A DNA stretch of 64,000 nucleotides from Vicugna pacos. Lineage: Eukaryota; Chordata; Mammalia; Artiodactyla; Camelidae. The translations under genes and the position numbers were made by a program. This document shows, in pieces, positions 36,123 to 50,359 of this stretch; the first letter of the stretch is position 1, and the number at the start of each line of letters is the position of its first letter. The notes under the pieces were generated by a model. It searched no databases. It saw only the letters and a list, made by a program, of their open reading frames with translations, and was not told the DNA's origin. The stretch lies in assembly GCF_048564905.1 (NCBI RefSeq), contig NW_027328740.1, forward strand, positions 31,981,019 through 32,045,018, written 5' to 3'.

Positions 36123-36215
36123 ATTTCATTCATCAATGTTTTCTATTTTTTAATGTAGAGGTTTTCATCTTATTTTTTAGCTTCATTTCTAGGTATTCTT
36201 TACATATATACATAT
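35665..36215 (-). repeat. LINE-1 fragment, minus strand, unit B
   Basis: Reversed L1 text is clear: ATGTTCAATCTCCCCAGCAC near 35688, GTTAATTGATCATAGGTGTG near 35761, and TTCATTTCTAGGTATTCTTT near 36183. It abuts the plus-strand fragment ending near 35660, giving a head-to-head join. Confidence 0.75.
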
Positions 36216-39200
36216 ATATATAATTATATACATTATATTTGTAAACACGTTTCCTACACAAATATAAGGCAGAAGGCAGTGTCAAGACATATTCAAAGTC
36301 CTGAATTAAAGAAAGCTGTAATCTAAGATAATTTATCAAGCAAGGCTATCCTTTAGAATAGAAGGTGAGATAAATACCTTCCATAAAAGCAAATACTCAA
36401 AGAATTTAGCAACAGAAAAAGAAATAATGAAAGATCTACTCTAAAGAAAAGAAGCAGGAGGCTATAGAAAGGAGAAAGGCATAATTAGAATGGCAATAGC
36501 TGCAATGACATACAATAGAATACATGATGCTGTAAAACAGGACGTCAACATTTTTAATTCTCACAGAGTGAAACAGGACAATACAGAGTATTTTCTTCTT
36601 GTTTCTATTCTCTGTAGGAGGGGTTAGAGTTTGTATTCTTATCAGTCAAATAAACATATATAGTAATGGGTCAATATACATACAAAACAGGGAAACCATA
36701 TATCAAAAGCTTACAATGAAGTAACAAATCCAAAAAGAAACCAAGATTAAAAATGAAAACTTAGCAAGCCACAAAAAGAAAAAGAAATGAACAAAAAGGA
36801 TATACAAAATCAACTGGGAAATGAAGCTCAAAATGGAAATAAACAGCAGTCTATCAATAATTATCACAATTGTTAATAGAGTAACTGCTTCGATCTAAAG
36901 ATATATATTGTCAGATGGGATAATATAAAAAGACCCTACATTATGAAGCATACAAGAGAACCAATTTAGTAAGAGGAACACACATCAATTGAAAGCCAGA
37001 AGATGGAAAAATATATTCCATGCAAATGGACATGACAAGAAAGCAGGACTAGCAGTATTGACTTCAAACAAAATAGACTTTACATGAAAGGCCATAGAGA
37101 AAGATAAACAAGGACATGTTATAATGATGAAAGGAGCAATAAAAAATGAGGGGAATTATACTCATTAAGATATATGCACTCAATATAGGAGTACCTAAAT
37201 ACGTAAAGCAAACACTAATAGATAAAAAGGGAGAAGTCGGAGGGAACGCAATCACAGTAGGAGACTATAACTCCCCATTACCATCACTAGACAGGTCTTT
37301 GAGTCAGAAAATTAAATAGGAAACAAAGATATTAAAAGATAGAATGAAATAATTGGAGTTCGTTGATATTTTCAAAACAGTACTTCTCCCCAAAACAGAA
37401 TATACATTCTTTTCTAGTGCATATGGAACATCTTCTAGGAAAGATTATCTACTCAGTCACAGAAGAAGCCTTGACAAATTTAAGAACATAAAAATTATTT
37501 CAAGCTAGTTTTCTGAGAATAATACAATGAAAGTAGAAATCAATCACAGAAAAACAGGGAGAAAAAATGACAGCATTTAGATTAAACAACATGGTATTAA
37601 AACAAGTTGAAGAAGTAAAATAAGAACTTAAAAAATATCGAGAAATATGACAAAACCGTATACAAAGTTTATGGAATGCAAATAAAGCAGGCTTAAGGGG
37701 GAAGTTCAGACTGACAAGGCCCTCCTCAAAGTAGAAGAGCAATCTCAAATAAATAATCTAATGTTCTATGTACACTAATCATGAAAAGAAGAGCAAACAA
37801 AACAAAAAGTAAGCAGAAAGATGGAAATAAGATCAAGGAAGAAAGAATTGAAATAGAGTCTAAAAAATAGAAAAAAATCAAACTCTTTTTTGAAATATTA
37901 AACAAAATTGACAAAACTCAGGGCAGGCTCACCAACAAGAAAAGAGAGTGAACACAAATAACATAAGAATTGAAATTGGGGAAACTACAAAGAGTACATC
38001 AAATTTGCAAAATATCATAAGGGAATACCATGAGCAACTCTATGGAAACAAACTGGAAAACCTAGAAGAAATGGAGAAGTTTCTGGATACATTCAGCCCA
38101 ACAATATTGCATCAAGAAGAAATTGACCACTTGAACAGACAGATCACCAGAAACGGAATAGAATTGCCAATTAAATAAAAAATTTCTGCAAACACAAATT
38201 CAGACCCAAATAGCATAACTGTGGAATTTGACCAAACATACAAAGAAAAATCCATACCAGTCCTCCTCAAATTCTTCCAAAAGATTGATATGGAGAGAGT
38301 ACTCCCAAGCTTACACCATAAGGCCAAAATAACCTGATAACAAAACCACACAAAGACACTACCTAAAAAGACAGCTATACGCCAATATCATTGATAAACA
38401 TAGATGTAAAAGTCCTTAAGAAATTATTAAAAAACAGAATCCAACAGCATGTAAAAAAAGATCATACACCATGGTCAAGTTAGGTTCATCCCAGAAACAC
38501 AAGGATGGTGTAACATATGCAAATTAATCAATCAATTGTGATACACCATATCACCAAAGAGAGGACAAAAAACCACATGATAATCTCAGTTGATGCAGAA
38601 AAATCATTTGATCACATTTAAAACGTATCTGCAAATAAAGTTCTTATCACAGAGGATACAGAGAGACCATATCTCAACATAATAATAATAGCTATTTATG
38701 ACAAATATATAGCCAGCAACATACTCAATGATGAAAAACTGAAACCCTTCTCACAAAAACCTGAGACAAGACAAGGTTGCCCATTCTCACAATTTCAATT
38801 CAATATAGTCTTGGAACTCCAAGCCACAACGTTCAGGCAAGAAAATTTGATTTCCTATCAAATTATGCAAAATATTTCTTTTCAGGACTGAAACAAATGA
38901 TCCGAAGATTTACATAGAGTCATAAAAAATACATAGTTTCCAAAGAAATATTGAAGTAAAAGAAAGAGGCTAGAGAAATAACCCACCAGGTCTCCATACA
39001 CTATTGTAGAGCTACAATAATGAAAATGACATGATATTGGTATAGAAACAGGCATATGGACCAATGGAACAGAATAGAGAGCCTAGGAATAAATCAACAG
39101 CCCTATGTTCAATTAACCTTTGACAGAGTAGCCAAGAATATGACAGAGAAAAGACCATCTCTTCTCCAACTGGTGTTGGGAAAACTGGATAGCAGCATCA

Positions 39201-40565
39201 GAGCAATGGAGTTAGAACACTCCTTCACTCCATACACAAGAATAAACACAAAATGGCTTGAAGACGTAAATATAAGGAAGACACAGTAAATCACCTAGAA
39301 GAAAACATAGGCAAAACACTCTGAGATAAATCTCAGCAATGATCTCCTAGAATAGACTACCCAGGGAAGGGATGTAAGAGCAAAATTAATAAATGGGACC
39401 TAATAAAACTTATAAGAATTTGCACAGCAAAGGGAACCATAAACAAAACAAAATGACAATTTACAGGTTTAAAGAAAATATTAAGAAGTGATGCAACTGA
39501 CAAAGGCTTAATTTCCAAAATATAAAGACTTCATACAACTTAATAATAATTAAAAAAAACAAGAAACCCAATCTGAAAATGTGCAGAAGCCATAAACAAG
39601 CAATTCTCCAATAGAGACATTCAAATGCCACATAGATATATGAAAAAAGAATTGCTCACTATCATTGTCAGAGTAGGGCAATCCAAAAGTATAATGAAGT
39701 ATCACTTCACAGTAGTCACAATGGTCATCATTCAAAAGTCCACAAACAATAAATGCTGGGGAAGCTTTGGAGAAAGGGAACCTTCCTACACTGTTGGTAG
39801 GAATGTAGTTTGGTTCAGTCATTTTGGAAACCAGTATGGGGATTCCTCTAATGCATAAAAATAAACTTAACATACGAACCAGCAAACCCACCTCTGGGTA
39901 TATATCAAAGGGAACCCTATTTCAAAAAGACACATGCACCCCAATGTCCTCAGCAGTTCTGTATACAATAGCCACAACATGGAAGCAACCTAATTGTCCA
40001 ACAACAGATGACAGTATACAGAAATTATGCCATATTTACACAATGGAAAAATATTCTGCAATAAAAAATGATAAAACAATGACATTTGCAGCCAAAAGGA
40101 TGTCCCCAAAAATTGTCATTCTAATTGAAGTTAGACAGAAAGAGAAAGAAAAATAACACATGACATGAAATATGTGGAATGTTAAAAAAAAATTTGGATG
40201 AGAACACAATGATTTCATCTAAAAATTTAAGCAAACTCGCAGACCTACTAAACAATTTTATGATTACGGCAGAAAGGGGTTGTGAGGGGATATACTTGGG
40301 ATATTTAGATTTATAATTGTTATGCTCTATATATAAAAATACATTTTTTAAAAATTTCTTTTGTATGACACAGGGCAGTAATTTAAATACCATGAAGTAA
40401 CATTTAATAGGTACACAAATGTTAGCATGTACGGGAACACTGTGCTATACACCACAGAATGACACACTGAAAATGGCAGTAGTTCAATGATAAATAAATG
40501 AATAAATATGTAAATAAATAAATAAATATATATATATAAATAAATAAACATATAAATAAATAGTA
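36216..40565 (+). repeat. LINE-1, 5'-truncated, plus strand, unit B
   Basis: Counterpart of 1345-6240. ORF2 scraps are 37948-38178 (76 codons, resembling the unit A scrap at 3035-3262), 39056-39289, 39625-39858 and 39824-40156 (110 codons, YTMEKYSAIKND block near the ORF2 end). About 428 bp of the RT region are missing at about 38845. The 3' end is an expanded AAAT/TA run (40490-40562). Confidence 0.9.
40490..40562 (+). repeat. AAAT/TA simple repeat at the L1 tail
   Basis: AAATAAAT runs mixed with TATATATA, longer than the matching tail in unit A (about 6190-6235). The 67-codon frame on the minus strand (rich in IY, LF) is only this repeat translated. Confidence 0.85.
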
Positions 40566-41462
40566 TCTAAATAAAAATATTCACTAATAAATGAAATACA
40601 AAGATTCACAGTACTTATTTTTCACCTCAAAATGTAGGAGAAAACAGAAAAAATTAAGAGGAAAATTGAATGAATGAGAGGAAGGCAAATAACAAGAGAA
40701 ACATTTGTAAATATAAAAAAAAAAAAACCTAAGTCTGTTTCTTTTAAACATAAAGTGGCAAACATTTACGTTGGCTAAGAAAATAAAATTAGAAATAAAA
40801 GAGAATATATTACCACTGATGCTGTAGAGATGCAAAGCATCATAAGTAGTTACCACTAGACAATGATTTGAATGACTTAGAACAAAAGACACATTCCCAG
40901 TAACATATGTCTTCCAGTACTGAATCAAGAAGATATAAGAAATTTAAATAGAGCAAAAGTGTGAATGAGTAAATCAATAATTCAAACTTCCCAAACCAGA
41001 GAAAATTTCAAGACGACTTTACTGGTGTATTCTGTCATACGTTTGAAGACAATTTTTCACCAATACTTCCGCAAATCTTCCAAGAATTTGAAGGGGGTGA
41101 AAGATTCCAAATAAGTTTTTTGATGCCAGCTTTATTTGCATAAAAATGAGAGAAAGGACATTATATGCAAAATATAGAATATTATCCCTGATGAACATAT
41201 GTGCCAAAATTCTCAACATAACACAAGCAAAATGAATTCAACAACACATTTAATGTATCATACACATACATGAGTAAAGGGATTTATCCCTGGGTTAAAG
41301 GATACTTCAAAATATTCAAATCAATAAAGGTGACATGCCACACTAATAGAATGAGAAATAAAACTCACATAATCATCTCAAATGGTGCAGAAAGAGCATT
41401 GTATATAATGCAACATCCTTTTAAGATACTCCCAACAAATTAAATTAACCCTGTCATTGGCA
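40566..41462 (+). repeat. Older LINE-1 ORF2 fragment, plus strand, unit B
   Basis: Counterpart of 6241-7142, ending at the LTR. Confidence 0.75.
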
Positions 41463-41912
41463 GGATATCATATACACACAAGCACTGTTTGGAAAGAAGC
41501 GAAGCAATTCTCTGTTTATTGATTCTTTGAAGTAGGGTTTATATAGGACTTACACAATGCCTCACATATCATCTAAGTTATAACAATGTTAATAATCTTG
41601 TTATTTATGTCCCCATGCTCCTGCAGTAAGCACAGGTTTTTAAATGACCAAGGATTGTTTTAAAGTTCATCACGGAACTCCATTAAGTAGGCCATCACTT
41701 ATCCAGCCGGCTGTGCCTGTCTTAGGTTGTCCTCCTTTGAGGATCTTACACATCATAGGCTATCCAGCCAACCATGCTGGATACATTCAGAAGGCCATTT
41801 CTTATCCAGCCTTGATATGAGACAATCCTCACAGCTTGTTTATCAGTTCAGCCCATGGGCTTATTCTCTAGAGCCTTCAGACAGGGGCCTACAGACCCAA
41901 CATCCCTTGACA
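41463..41912 (-). mobile_element. Solo LTR, unit B copy (fossil)
   Basis: Same position, orientation and parts as the unit A LTR at 7143-7593, about 450 bp, without internal sequence. It is a paralogous copy by duplication of the unit, not a separate insertion. Confidence 0.6.
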
Positions 41913-44900
41913 CAAAAATGGATGAGGAAAATTTGATGTATGTATGCAATGGAATCAATAATTTGCATTCCTATCAACAGTGTCCATGATGTTCCATGTT
42001 CTCCACAATCTCACCAATATCTATTTGTTTTCTTTTTGACGAGAGCCTTCTGACAATTGTGAGGTCTTGTCTCATTCTTGGTTTATGACTTTCCTAATAA
42101 TTTAAAATTCTGAACATATTTTCATGTGTCATTTAGCCAACTGTATGTTTTCTATAGAAAATTGATTCATATAAATCTATTCACTTCCTATGGACATTTT
42201 TTTAATTGGATTGTTTGGTCTTTTTTGTTGTTGTTGTGGGGTTAGAGTTTGCCATATATATTGGATATTAACACTAGATTGGAAAATATAATTTCAAATA
42301 TATTCTCCCATTGTGTTTCTTGACTTTTCATTTTATTGATCATTTCTTCTGCAGCGTATATCTGTTTACAGTGATGCAATAATATCTTGTTAGTTTTGCT
42401 TCTGCTTCCCTTGCCAGAGGAGACATATGTAGAATCATATTAAGTCCAAAGTCAGAGTGTAATTCTTATGTTTTTCTCTAGGATTCTTTGTTTTCAGGAT
42501 TTATGTTTTATATGCCCAGAAGTTGGATTGCTGTGTCATATGATAGGTCTATTTTTATTTTTTAAATGAACTTCCATACAGTTTCCAAAGTGGTTTCACC
42601 AATTTTCATTCCCACCAACAGCGTTGGAGAGTCCCATTTTCTCCACAACCACCTCATTCTTTATTACTTGTAGACATTTGTATGACAGCCCTTCTCAATA
42701 TTGTGATGTAAAACATTATTTTATTTTTGCCTTTTATTTTTGTATAATGATTAGCAATGTGAGCATGTTTTCCTTTTCCTCTTTGTCATCTCTGTGTCTT
42801 CTTTAGAGAATTGTCTTCTGCTCATTTTCTGTCTGAGTTGTTTGTAGATTTTTTAATGGAGTTGTAAGAAAAATGTGTGTATTTAAGAAATTAGCCTCTT
42901 GTTAATTGCATAGTTTCCTAATGTTTTCTCCCATTTGGAATTTCATCTTTTCATTTTGTATATTTTGCTGTTTAGAAGCTTTTAGATTTAATTAGGACCT
43001 TTTGTTTATATTGTTTCTATTGTTTTCACATATTTCACAGAGTGACATAAGAAATTTTTGCTACAAATTATGTCTTGTTTTGCTTATGTTAGTTTCCAGA
43101 AGTTTTTTGTGTTATGTATTAGATTCAGATATTTAAATCATTTTGAGTTCATTTTTGTACAGTGTGAGGGAGTGTTCTAATTCCTTTGATTTACATGTAG
43201 CTGTCTTGCTTTCTCAACAACACTTGCTGAAGGCTGTCTTTAAGGCATTGTATATTTTTGTTTCCTTTGTCATAGTTTAGTTGACCATAGGTGTGACGTT
43301 TTATTTCTGCCTCTGTGTTCCATTCCAGTGATAAAGATCTTCGGTTGTTTTCCAGCATTGTGCTGTCGGATTACTGTATTTTTGTAATATAGTCTGAGAT
43401 CTGGGAGGGTAATGGGTTATACCTTCAACTATGTTCTTTTTCCTCATTGGTTCTTTTGCAGTTCTGGCTCTTTTGCAGTTCCATACAAATCATAGGACTC
43501 TTTTTAGTTCTGCAGAAAATATCAAGTATTTCTATCTGAATCAATTTATATCTGTAGGCATATTTTCTAGTATGTGTATTTTAACAATATTAATTCCTCT
43601 AAACTAAGACCCTGAGATTTCTTTCAATTTCTTTGCATCATCTTCAAATTTATTTATCAGTGTCCTATTCATTTTATTATGTTGGATTTTTCATAGGTTT
43701 TTCATTTTTTCATCTGATTTCATATGGATCTTTTAAAATTATGGAATATATCATTGTTTGTGTAAAAATGTGACAGTTTTTGTATATTAATTATGAATCA
43801 TGCTACTTTGCTAAATGTCTTTATTAGTTTTAGTTGTTTTGGTTTGGAGAATCTTTAGGTTTCACTATATAGATTATCATGTCATCTAAAATAATAACAG
43901 TTTTACTTCATTCAATTCAACTTGAATAACATTTTTTCTTGTACAATTACTGTTGCTAGAACTTCCCATACTGTGTTTAATAGAAATGGTGAGAGTGGGC
44001 ATCCTTATCTTATTCCTTAATTTGGCTTTCAGCTTTTCACTTTTGCATATTATGTTGTTGGTGGGTCTGTAATTAATGACTTTAGATATGTTGAGATATA
44101 TTTCCTGAATCCTACTTTGCTAAAAGTTTTCTGTCGTTGTTGCTGTTGTTGTTGTTTTTGTTGTTGCTGTTGTTGCTGTCTTAATAAATAAATGTTGAAT
44201 TTTATGGAATGCTTTTTATGGATTTATTGGGATGACCATGTCGTATTCTCTTTTACTTTTGTCAATGTGGTGTATCAAACTGATTGATTTGTGTATGTTG
44301 AACCTCTCTAGTGACACTGCAATGAGTCCAAGTTGATCATGGTGTATGATTCATTTTAGTTATTGCTGGATTTTGTTTGCTAATAATATTTTGTAGAATT
44401 TTTGCCTGCAAATCTATCAAATATAATGGCTTGAAGTTCCCTTTGTCCATACTATTTTTTGGTTTTGCTATCAGGGTGATGAAAGCTTCATAGAATTAAT
44501 TTGGGAGTTTCCCACATCTTCACTATGTTTGAAGTGTTTGAAGAGTATAAGTTCTGCTATGTATTGTTGTACAGTTCCCCACGGGAGCTGTTTAAATCTG
44601 CACTTGTATTCAACAATTTTTTTAAATGCAGATTATATCTTTTTTCAGGTAAAAAATTTGTTCAAATTATTTCTTTCTCCTTATCTCTGTCACTTTCTAG
44701 ATATTTGTCTATTATTTCTAATTTGTCCAGTTTATTGGCATGTAAGTGTTGACAAAATGATCCCTTTTTTGTACATCTGAGGTAAAATTAGTAATTTCTC
44801 TTCTTTTATTTCTTAATTTATTTCTTTGGAGCATCTACCTTTTCTTCATGATGCACCTGGCTAGATGTTTTTTGAATTGCTTATCTCAAAAAGAAAACAT

Positions 44901-44985
44901 AAAACAAAGTCTTTGGTTTTATTACTCTTTAGCAAAGTTTTTTTTCTTTATAGTTTATATTTACAACTGTAATATTTAGGATAAT
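41913..44985 (-). repeat. Two adjoining LINE-1 ORF2 fragments, minus strand, unit B
   Basis: Counterparts of 7594-8160 and 8161-10660; the restart to the ORF2 C-terminal block occurs near 42476. A GTT/GTTGCT microsatellite within it (about 44130-44180) is longer than in unit A (about 9830-9855). Confidence 0.82.
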
Positions 44986-45503
44986 GTTTTTTCCTTTTTT
45001 AACATTTTTTTATTTATTTTTAATGATTTTACAAAGTTGTCTCCAATTCAAGCTTAGAGAAAAATTTTTCAGTTACAATGAACATATATATATTTGTTGT
45101 CCCATTTTATCGTCTTTGAGCAGCCTTAAGATCTTTTATACATTTCCCTATGTAATACAGTAGAATCCTGTTTATCTATTCTACAATTTTGGCCTCCCAG
45201 TCTATCTCTTCACACCCCCCGCCCCATGGCCTCCAAAACTTTGTATTCTATGTCTGCCAGTCTATTTCTGTTTTGTATTTGTGCTCTTTTTGTTTTGTTT
45301 TTCTTTGTTTTTAGATTCCACTAATGAGCCATCTCATACGGTATTTTTCTTTCTCTTCCTGGCTTACTTTACTTAGACTGATTTTCTCCAGGAATATCCG
45401 TGTTGCTGAAAATGGCATTATGTTGTCATTTTATATGGCTGACTAGTATTCCATTGTATAAATATACCACCTCTTCTTTATCCAGTCAACTGTCGATGGA
45501 CTT

Positions 45504-45779
45504 TTAGGCTTTTTCCATGTCTTGGCTATTGTAAATATTCCTGGCTAAGAACAATGGGGTGCAGGTGTCATTCTGAAGTAGGGTTTCTTCTGGATTTATG
45601 CCCAGGAGTGGGATTCCTGGGTCAAATGGTAAGTCTATTCCTAGGCTTTTGAGGAATCTCCATCCTGTTTTCCACAGTGGCTGCACCAATCTGCATTGCC
45701 ACCAGCAGTGAAGGATGGTTCCCTTTTCTCCACAGCCTGTCCAGTATTTGTCATTTGTGGATTTTGGAATTATGGCCAT
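45504..45779 (-). pseudogene. L1 ORF2 C-terminal remnant, 91 codons
   Basis: [26 protein letters not shown] at residues 11-36 is the cysteine-rich end region (C16, H24 and C29 present; the first cysteine of the motif is Y12). It is followed by the TPLFLARNIYNSQDMEKA end. Confidence 0.88.
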
Positions 45780-46480
45780 TCAGACTGGTGTGAGGTGATA
45801 CCTCACTGTAGTTTTGATTTCCATTTCTCTGATAATCAGTGATATTGAGCATTTTCTGATGTGCCTTTTGATCATTTGTATGTCTTCTTTGGAGAGTCGC
45901 TTGTTTAGGTTTTCTGCCCATTTTTGGATTGGGTCATTTATTTTTTCTTATTAAGTTGGATGAACTGCTTATATACTCTGAAGATCAAGGCTTTGTCGGT
46001 ATCATATGCAAATTATTTTCCCATTCTGTTAGTTGTCTTTTTGTTTTATTTCCGGTTTCTTTACTGTGCAGAAGCTTGTAAGTTTCATTAGGTCTCATTT
46101 GTTTTTTCTTGCTTTTATTTCTTCTACGAGAAAATTTTCGAGACTTATGTCAGATCATATTTTGCCTAAGTTTTTCTCAAGGAGGTTTATTGTATTTTGA
46201 CTTATGTTTAAGTCTTTGATCCATTCTGATTATATTTCTGTGTGTAGTGTTCTAGCTTCATTGTGAGTGTTCTAGCTCCATTGATTTACATGCTGCTGTC
46301 CAGTTTTCCCGACACCATATGCTGAATTGTCTGTCTCAATTCCATTGTATTTTCTTGCCTCCTTTTTCAAAGATTAATTGACCAAAAGGCTGTGGGTTCA
46401 TTTCTGGGCTCTCTATTATGTTCCATTGGCCTATATGTATGTTTTCCTACCGACACAGTGCTGTAATGTTGACTATAGCT

Positions 46481-47011
46481 CTATAGTATTACTGAATCAT
46501 ATGCATAAAGAAATGCCACTAATTTTTGAAACTTAATCTTGTAACCTGCTACCTTGCTGAATTCTTTGATCAAATTTAGTAGTTTTTGTCTGGATCTTGT
46601 AGGGTATTCTATATATAGTAACATATTTTCTGCATATAGTGAGACTTTTACCTCTTCCTTTCCAATTTGCATTCCTTTTACTTCTCTCTCTTTTTTGATT
46701 TCTGTGGCTAGGACTTCTAAGACTATCTTGAGTTGGAGTGTTGATAGTGTGCATCCTTGTCTTCTCCCAGATTTTAGTGGGAATGTTTTAAGTTTCTCAC
46801 CATTGAGTGCTATGCTAGCTGTAGGTGTAGGTGTGTTATCTATAGCTTTCATGATGCTGGTATATGTTCCCTCTATACCCACCCTTTTGAGACTTTTTAT
46901 CAAACATGGGTGTTGAATTTTATCAAATGCTTTTCCTGCGTCTATTTTGATGATCATGTGGTTTTGGTCTTTTTCTTGTTGATGTGCTCTATTACATTGA
47001 ATGACTTGCAT
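46481..47011 (-). pseudogene. L1 ORF2 reverse-transcriptase remnant, 176 codons
   Basis: Longest L1 RT piece in the window. [11 protein letters not shown] (residues 23-33) holds one catalytic aspartate pair; LNGEK (69-73) and SGRRQGC (81-87) follow. The F/YADD motif reads YAENM (126-130), so both catalytic aspartates are lost. Confidence 0.92.
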
Positions 47012-47643
47012 ATATTGAAAAACCCCTGGGTCCCTGGCATGATCCCCACTTCGCCATGATGTATTAACTTTTTATCTGCTTTTGGATTCTATTTGCTACT
47101 ATTTTGGTGAGGATTTTTGTGTCTGTGTTCATCAGTGATATTGCCCTATATTTCTCTTGTTTGGTAGTGTCTTATCCTGGTTGTGGTATCAGGCTGATTG
47201 TGGCTTCTAGAATGACTTTGGGAGTTTTCCTTCCTTTCAATCTTCTGGAAGAGTTTCAGAAACACTGGTGTGAGTTCTTCTTTGTATGATCGTTAGAATT
47301 CCTCATTGAATCTGTCCGGTCCTGGACTGATATTTGTAGGGAGGTTTTATATTGCTATTTTGATTTCATTTCTACTGCTATGCTTGCTCAATGGGTCAGT
47401 TTGTTCTTGATTCATTCTTGGTGGACAGCATTTTTCCAGAAAATTGTCTGTCCCCTCTAGGTTATCCAGTTTGGTTCCATAAACTTTTCATAATTTTCTC
47501 ATGTGATATTCTGTATTTCAATTTTATTTGTTGTAATTTCTCCATTTTCCTATCTTATTTTGCTAATTTTTGTTCTCTCTCTTTTCTTCTTTTTGAGTTT
47601 GGCCGGAGGTGTTTTGGAATTACTTACTTTTTTAAAAAAACAG

Positions 47644-48201
47644 CTATTTGATTGGTGATTTTTTTGCTATGGTTTTTTCAATCTCTATTATAATTATTTC
47701 CTCCACAATATTTATGATTTCCATCCTTCTGCTGCCTTTTGGGCTTTTTTGTTCTTCTTTATCTTGTTCATTCTGGTGGGTTAAATTGTTTATTTGTGAT
47801 TGTTCTTCTTTTTTGAGGAAGGCCTGTATCACTTTAAACTTCCTTCTCAGCACTGCTTTTGATGTGTCCCTTAAATTTTGTGTGGTTTTGCTTTCATTTT
47901 CTTTTGTCTCAACGTACTTTTTCATGACAGCTTCGATTTCTTCATTGACCGATTGGTTTTTTAATAACATATTGTTTAATCTCCATGTTTTCCTATTGTC
48001 CTCCTTTGTTTTTCTGTTGTTGATTTCTAGCTTCATGGTGCTGTGGTCAGTAAAGATGCTTGAGGTAATTTCTATCTTCTTAAAATTGCTGAGGTTTCTT
48101 TTGTGCCCAACTATATCATGAAACCTGGGGAATGTCCCATGTGCACTTGGAAAGAATGTATATACTATTTTTGGGGGGTACAATGTTCTGAAAATATCCA
48201 C
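47644..48201 (-). pseudogene. L1 ORF2 endonuclease end and linker remnant, 185 codons
   Basis: Begins MDIFRTLYPPK, then FTDHSTMKLEINNRK (residues about 51-65) from the end of the apurinic endonuclease domain (SDHSA-like block changed to TDHST), then the WRLNNMLL segment and a charged linker with KKEEQSQINNLTHQNEQDKE. Conserved with the unit A scrap at 13177-13479. Confidence 0.9.
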
Positions 48202-50359
48202 CTTGTGTAATATTTCTATTGTATTACTTAAATTTGCTGTTGCCTAATTTCTTTTCTGTCTCGATGATCAGTCCAGTTATGTTAATGCAGTGTTGAAATC
48301 TCCAACTATGATTAGATTCCCATCACTATCCCCCTTTATATCTGTTAGTAATTATTTTATGTACTTAGGTGCTCCTCTATTTGGTGCCTATATATTAACA
48401 AGTGATTTATCCTCATTTTGGATCACTCCTTCAATCATTATAAAATGTCCTTCTTTATCTTTCTTTATGGCCTTTGTTTTAAAAACTCTTTTGTCTGAAA
48501 TCAGTACTGCAACACCTGCTTTTTTGGCTTTTCCATTTTTATGGAATACCTTTTTCTATCCTTTCACTCTCAATCTATATGTGTCCTTCTCCCTGAAGTG
48601 GGTCCCTTGTATGCAGCATACTAAAGGTTCTTGTTTTATTATCCAGCCTGCCACTCTATGACTTTTGACTGTAGCATTTAGTCCATTAACATTTACAATA
48701 ATCTATGATATGTTTGTGTTTATTGCCATTTGACCTTATCTTCGCTGTTGATTTGGTTTTTCCTCTTTGTTCATTTCATCTTCCTTTTATCGTTTGGTCA
48801 TTTTCCTTGAAATTATCATGAAATTTATTTAGTTTTAGTGACACCCTGATAAGTTAATGTCTTCTTGTTACCCTTTTATATAAGTATTTTATATCATTAT
48901 TATAACTGCTTTTATTAAACTGATAGTAACAAGATCTCAAACCCATCCTACTGAGAACAAAAATTCTAAAAAGAAATACAAAAAAAACCTCCCTTTTCCT
49001 GCCTCCCTCTCCTCTCTCAATGATTTGTATGTCTTGTTTTAAAATTTGGTGTTTATTTTATTTATAATTCATGAGTTGTCACCTTTCCAGCTGTGAGATT
49101 CATATTTCTGTAGCATCTTGCTGCTTTTCTTTTTACAGTAGAGCTTTCAATAATTCGTTTAGCATGGGTCTAGTGTTGCTAAACTCTTGTAACTTTTTCT
49201 TGTCTTTGAAATCCTTTATGTCTCCTTCTACCATAAAATATAGCCTTTCTGGTTAAATAATCCTAGGATATATCATTATTTTCATTCAAGTCTCTGAATA
49301 TATCTTGCCACTACTTTATGTCCTGTAGTATTTGTGTAGTGAAATCAGCTGGGAGCCTTATGGGGATTCCCTTGTAACTCACTCTTGCTATTCTTTTGCT
49401 GCCTTTAGGATCATTTCTTTATCCCTGACCATGGCCATATTAATTTTATGACTTGCTGTGGGTGTATTTGGGTTCTTCCTGTTTGGGGCACTCTGAGTTT
49501 CCTGTACTTGGATATCTGATTCCTTCTTTAAGTTTGGGAAGTTCTCAGTCATGATTTCTTCAAACACCTTTGCAATCCCCTTTGATCTTTTCTCCCCTTC
49601 TGGAACTTCTATTATTCCAAGATTGGCATGCTTTCTATTATCCCATGTGTCCCTTATGCTTTTTTCATTTGTTTCCCATTGTTTCTCTTGTAGCTCTTCT
49701 GATTGAGTGCTTTCTATTTTACTGTCTTCTAAGTCCCTAATTCATTCCTCTACATTATCTAGTCTGCTTTGCGACGCCTTAATATCATACCTCATCTCAG
49801 TCAATTAGTTTACTTATTCTCCTCGGCTCTTCTTTATAGATTACATTTCATTTTTAACATGTTTTATATCTCTAAACACTATGTTTAATTTCCTTCTGTA
49901 ATTTGATCACTCCTTTTTTTAAATATTGATATAGTAGGTTATCAATACCTATTTCACTAATCGTTCTTTCAGGGGATTTCTCTTATTCTTTTAATTGGGA
50001 TTGGTTTCTCTGTTTCTTCATCTTGCTTCTACCTCTCTGGCACTGTGGTTTATGGAATAACAGTTATCTACTCTGGTCCTAAAGGAGTTTCTCTACCTAA
50101 TGTCAATGAATTAATACAACTTAAAAAAGAGAAAAAAGAGAGAGAGAGACAACGAATTTTAAAGAAGGGGAAATAAATATTTGAAGACATTGTATAATGC
50201 ATAATAGAAGAGCAAGTTGAAGCAGATTGTGGAAAAATAATAATAATAAATATATTCTTAAATATTTCAAAGGGATTAAAATAGGTGTATATATAATTGC
50301 CTAAGAAGTAAAAATTATAGGGTAACAGAAAATGGAACACGTAAAAACAGATTAAAATA

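Noticed and set aside
40348-40551. Hydrophobic 67-codon frame on the minus strand
   Set aside because: It is a translation of the AAAT/TA simple repeat.
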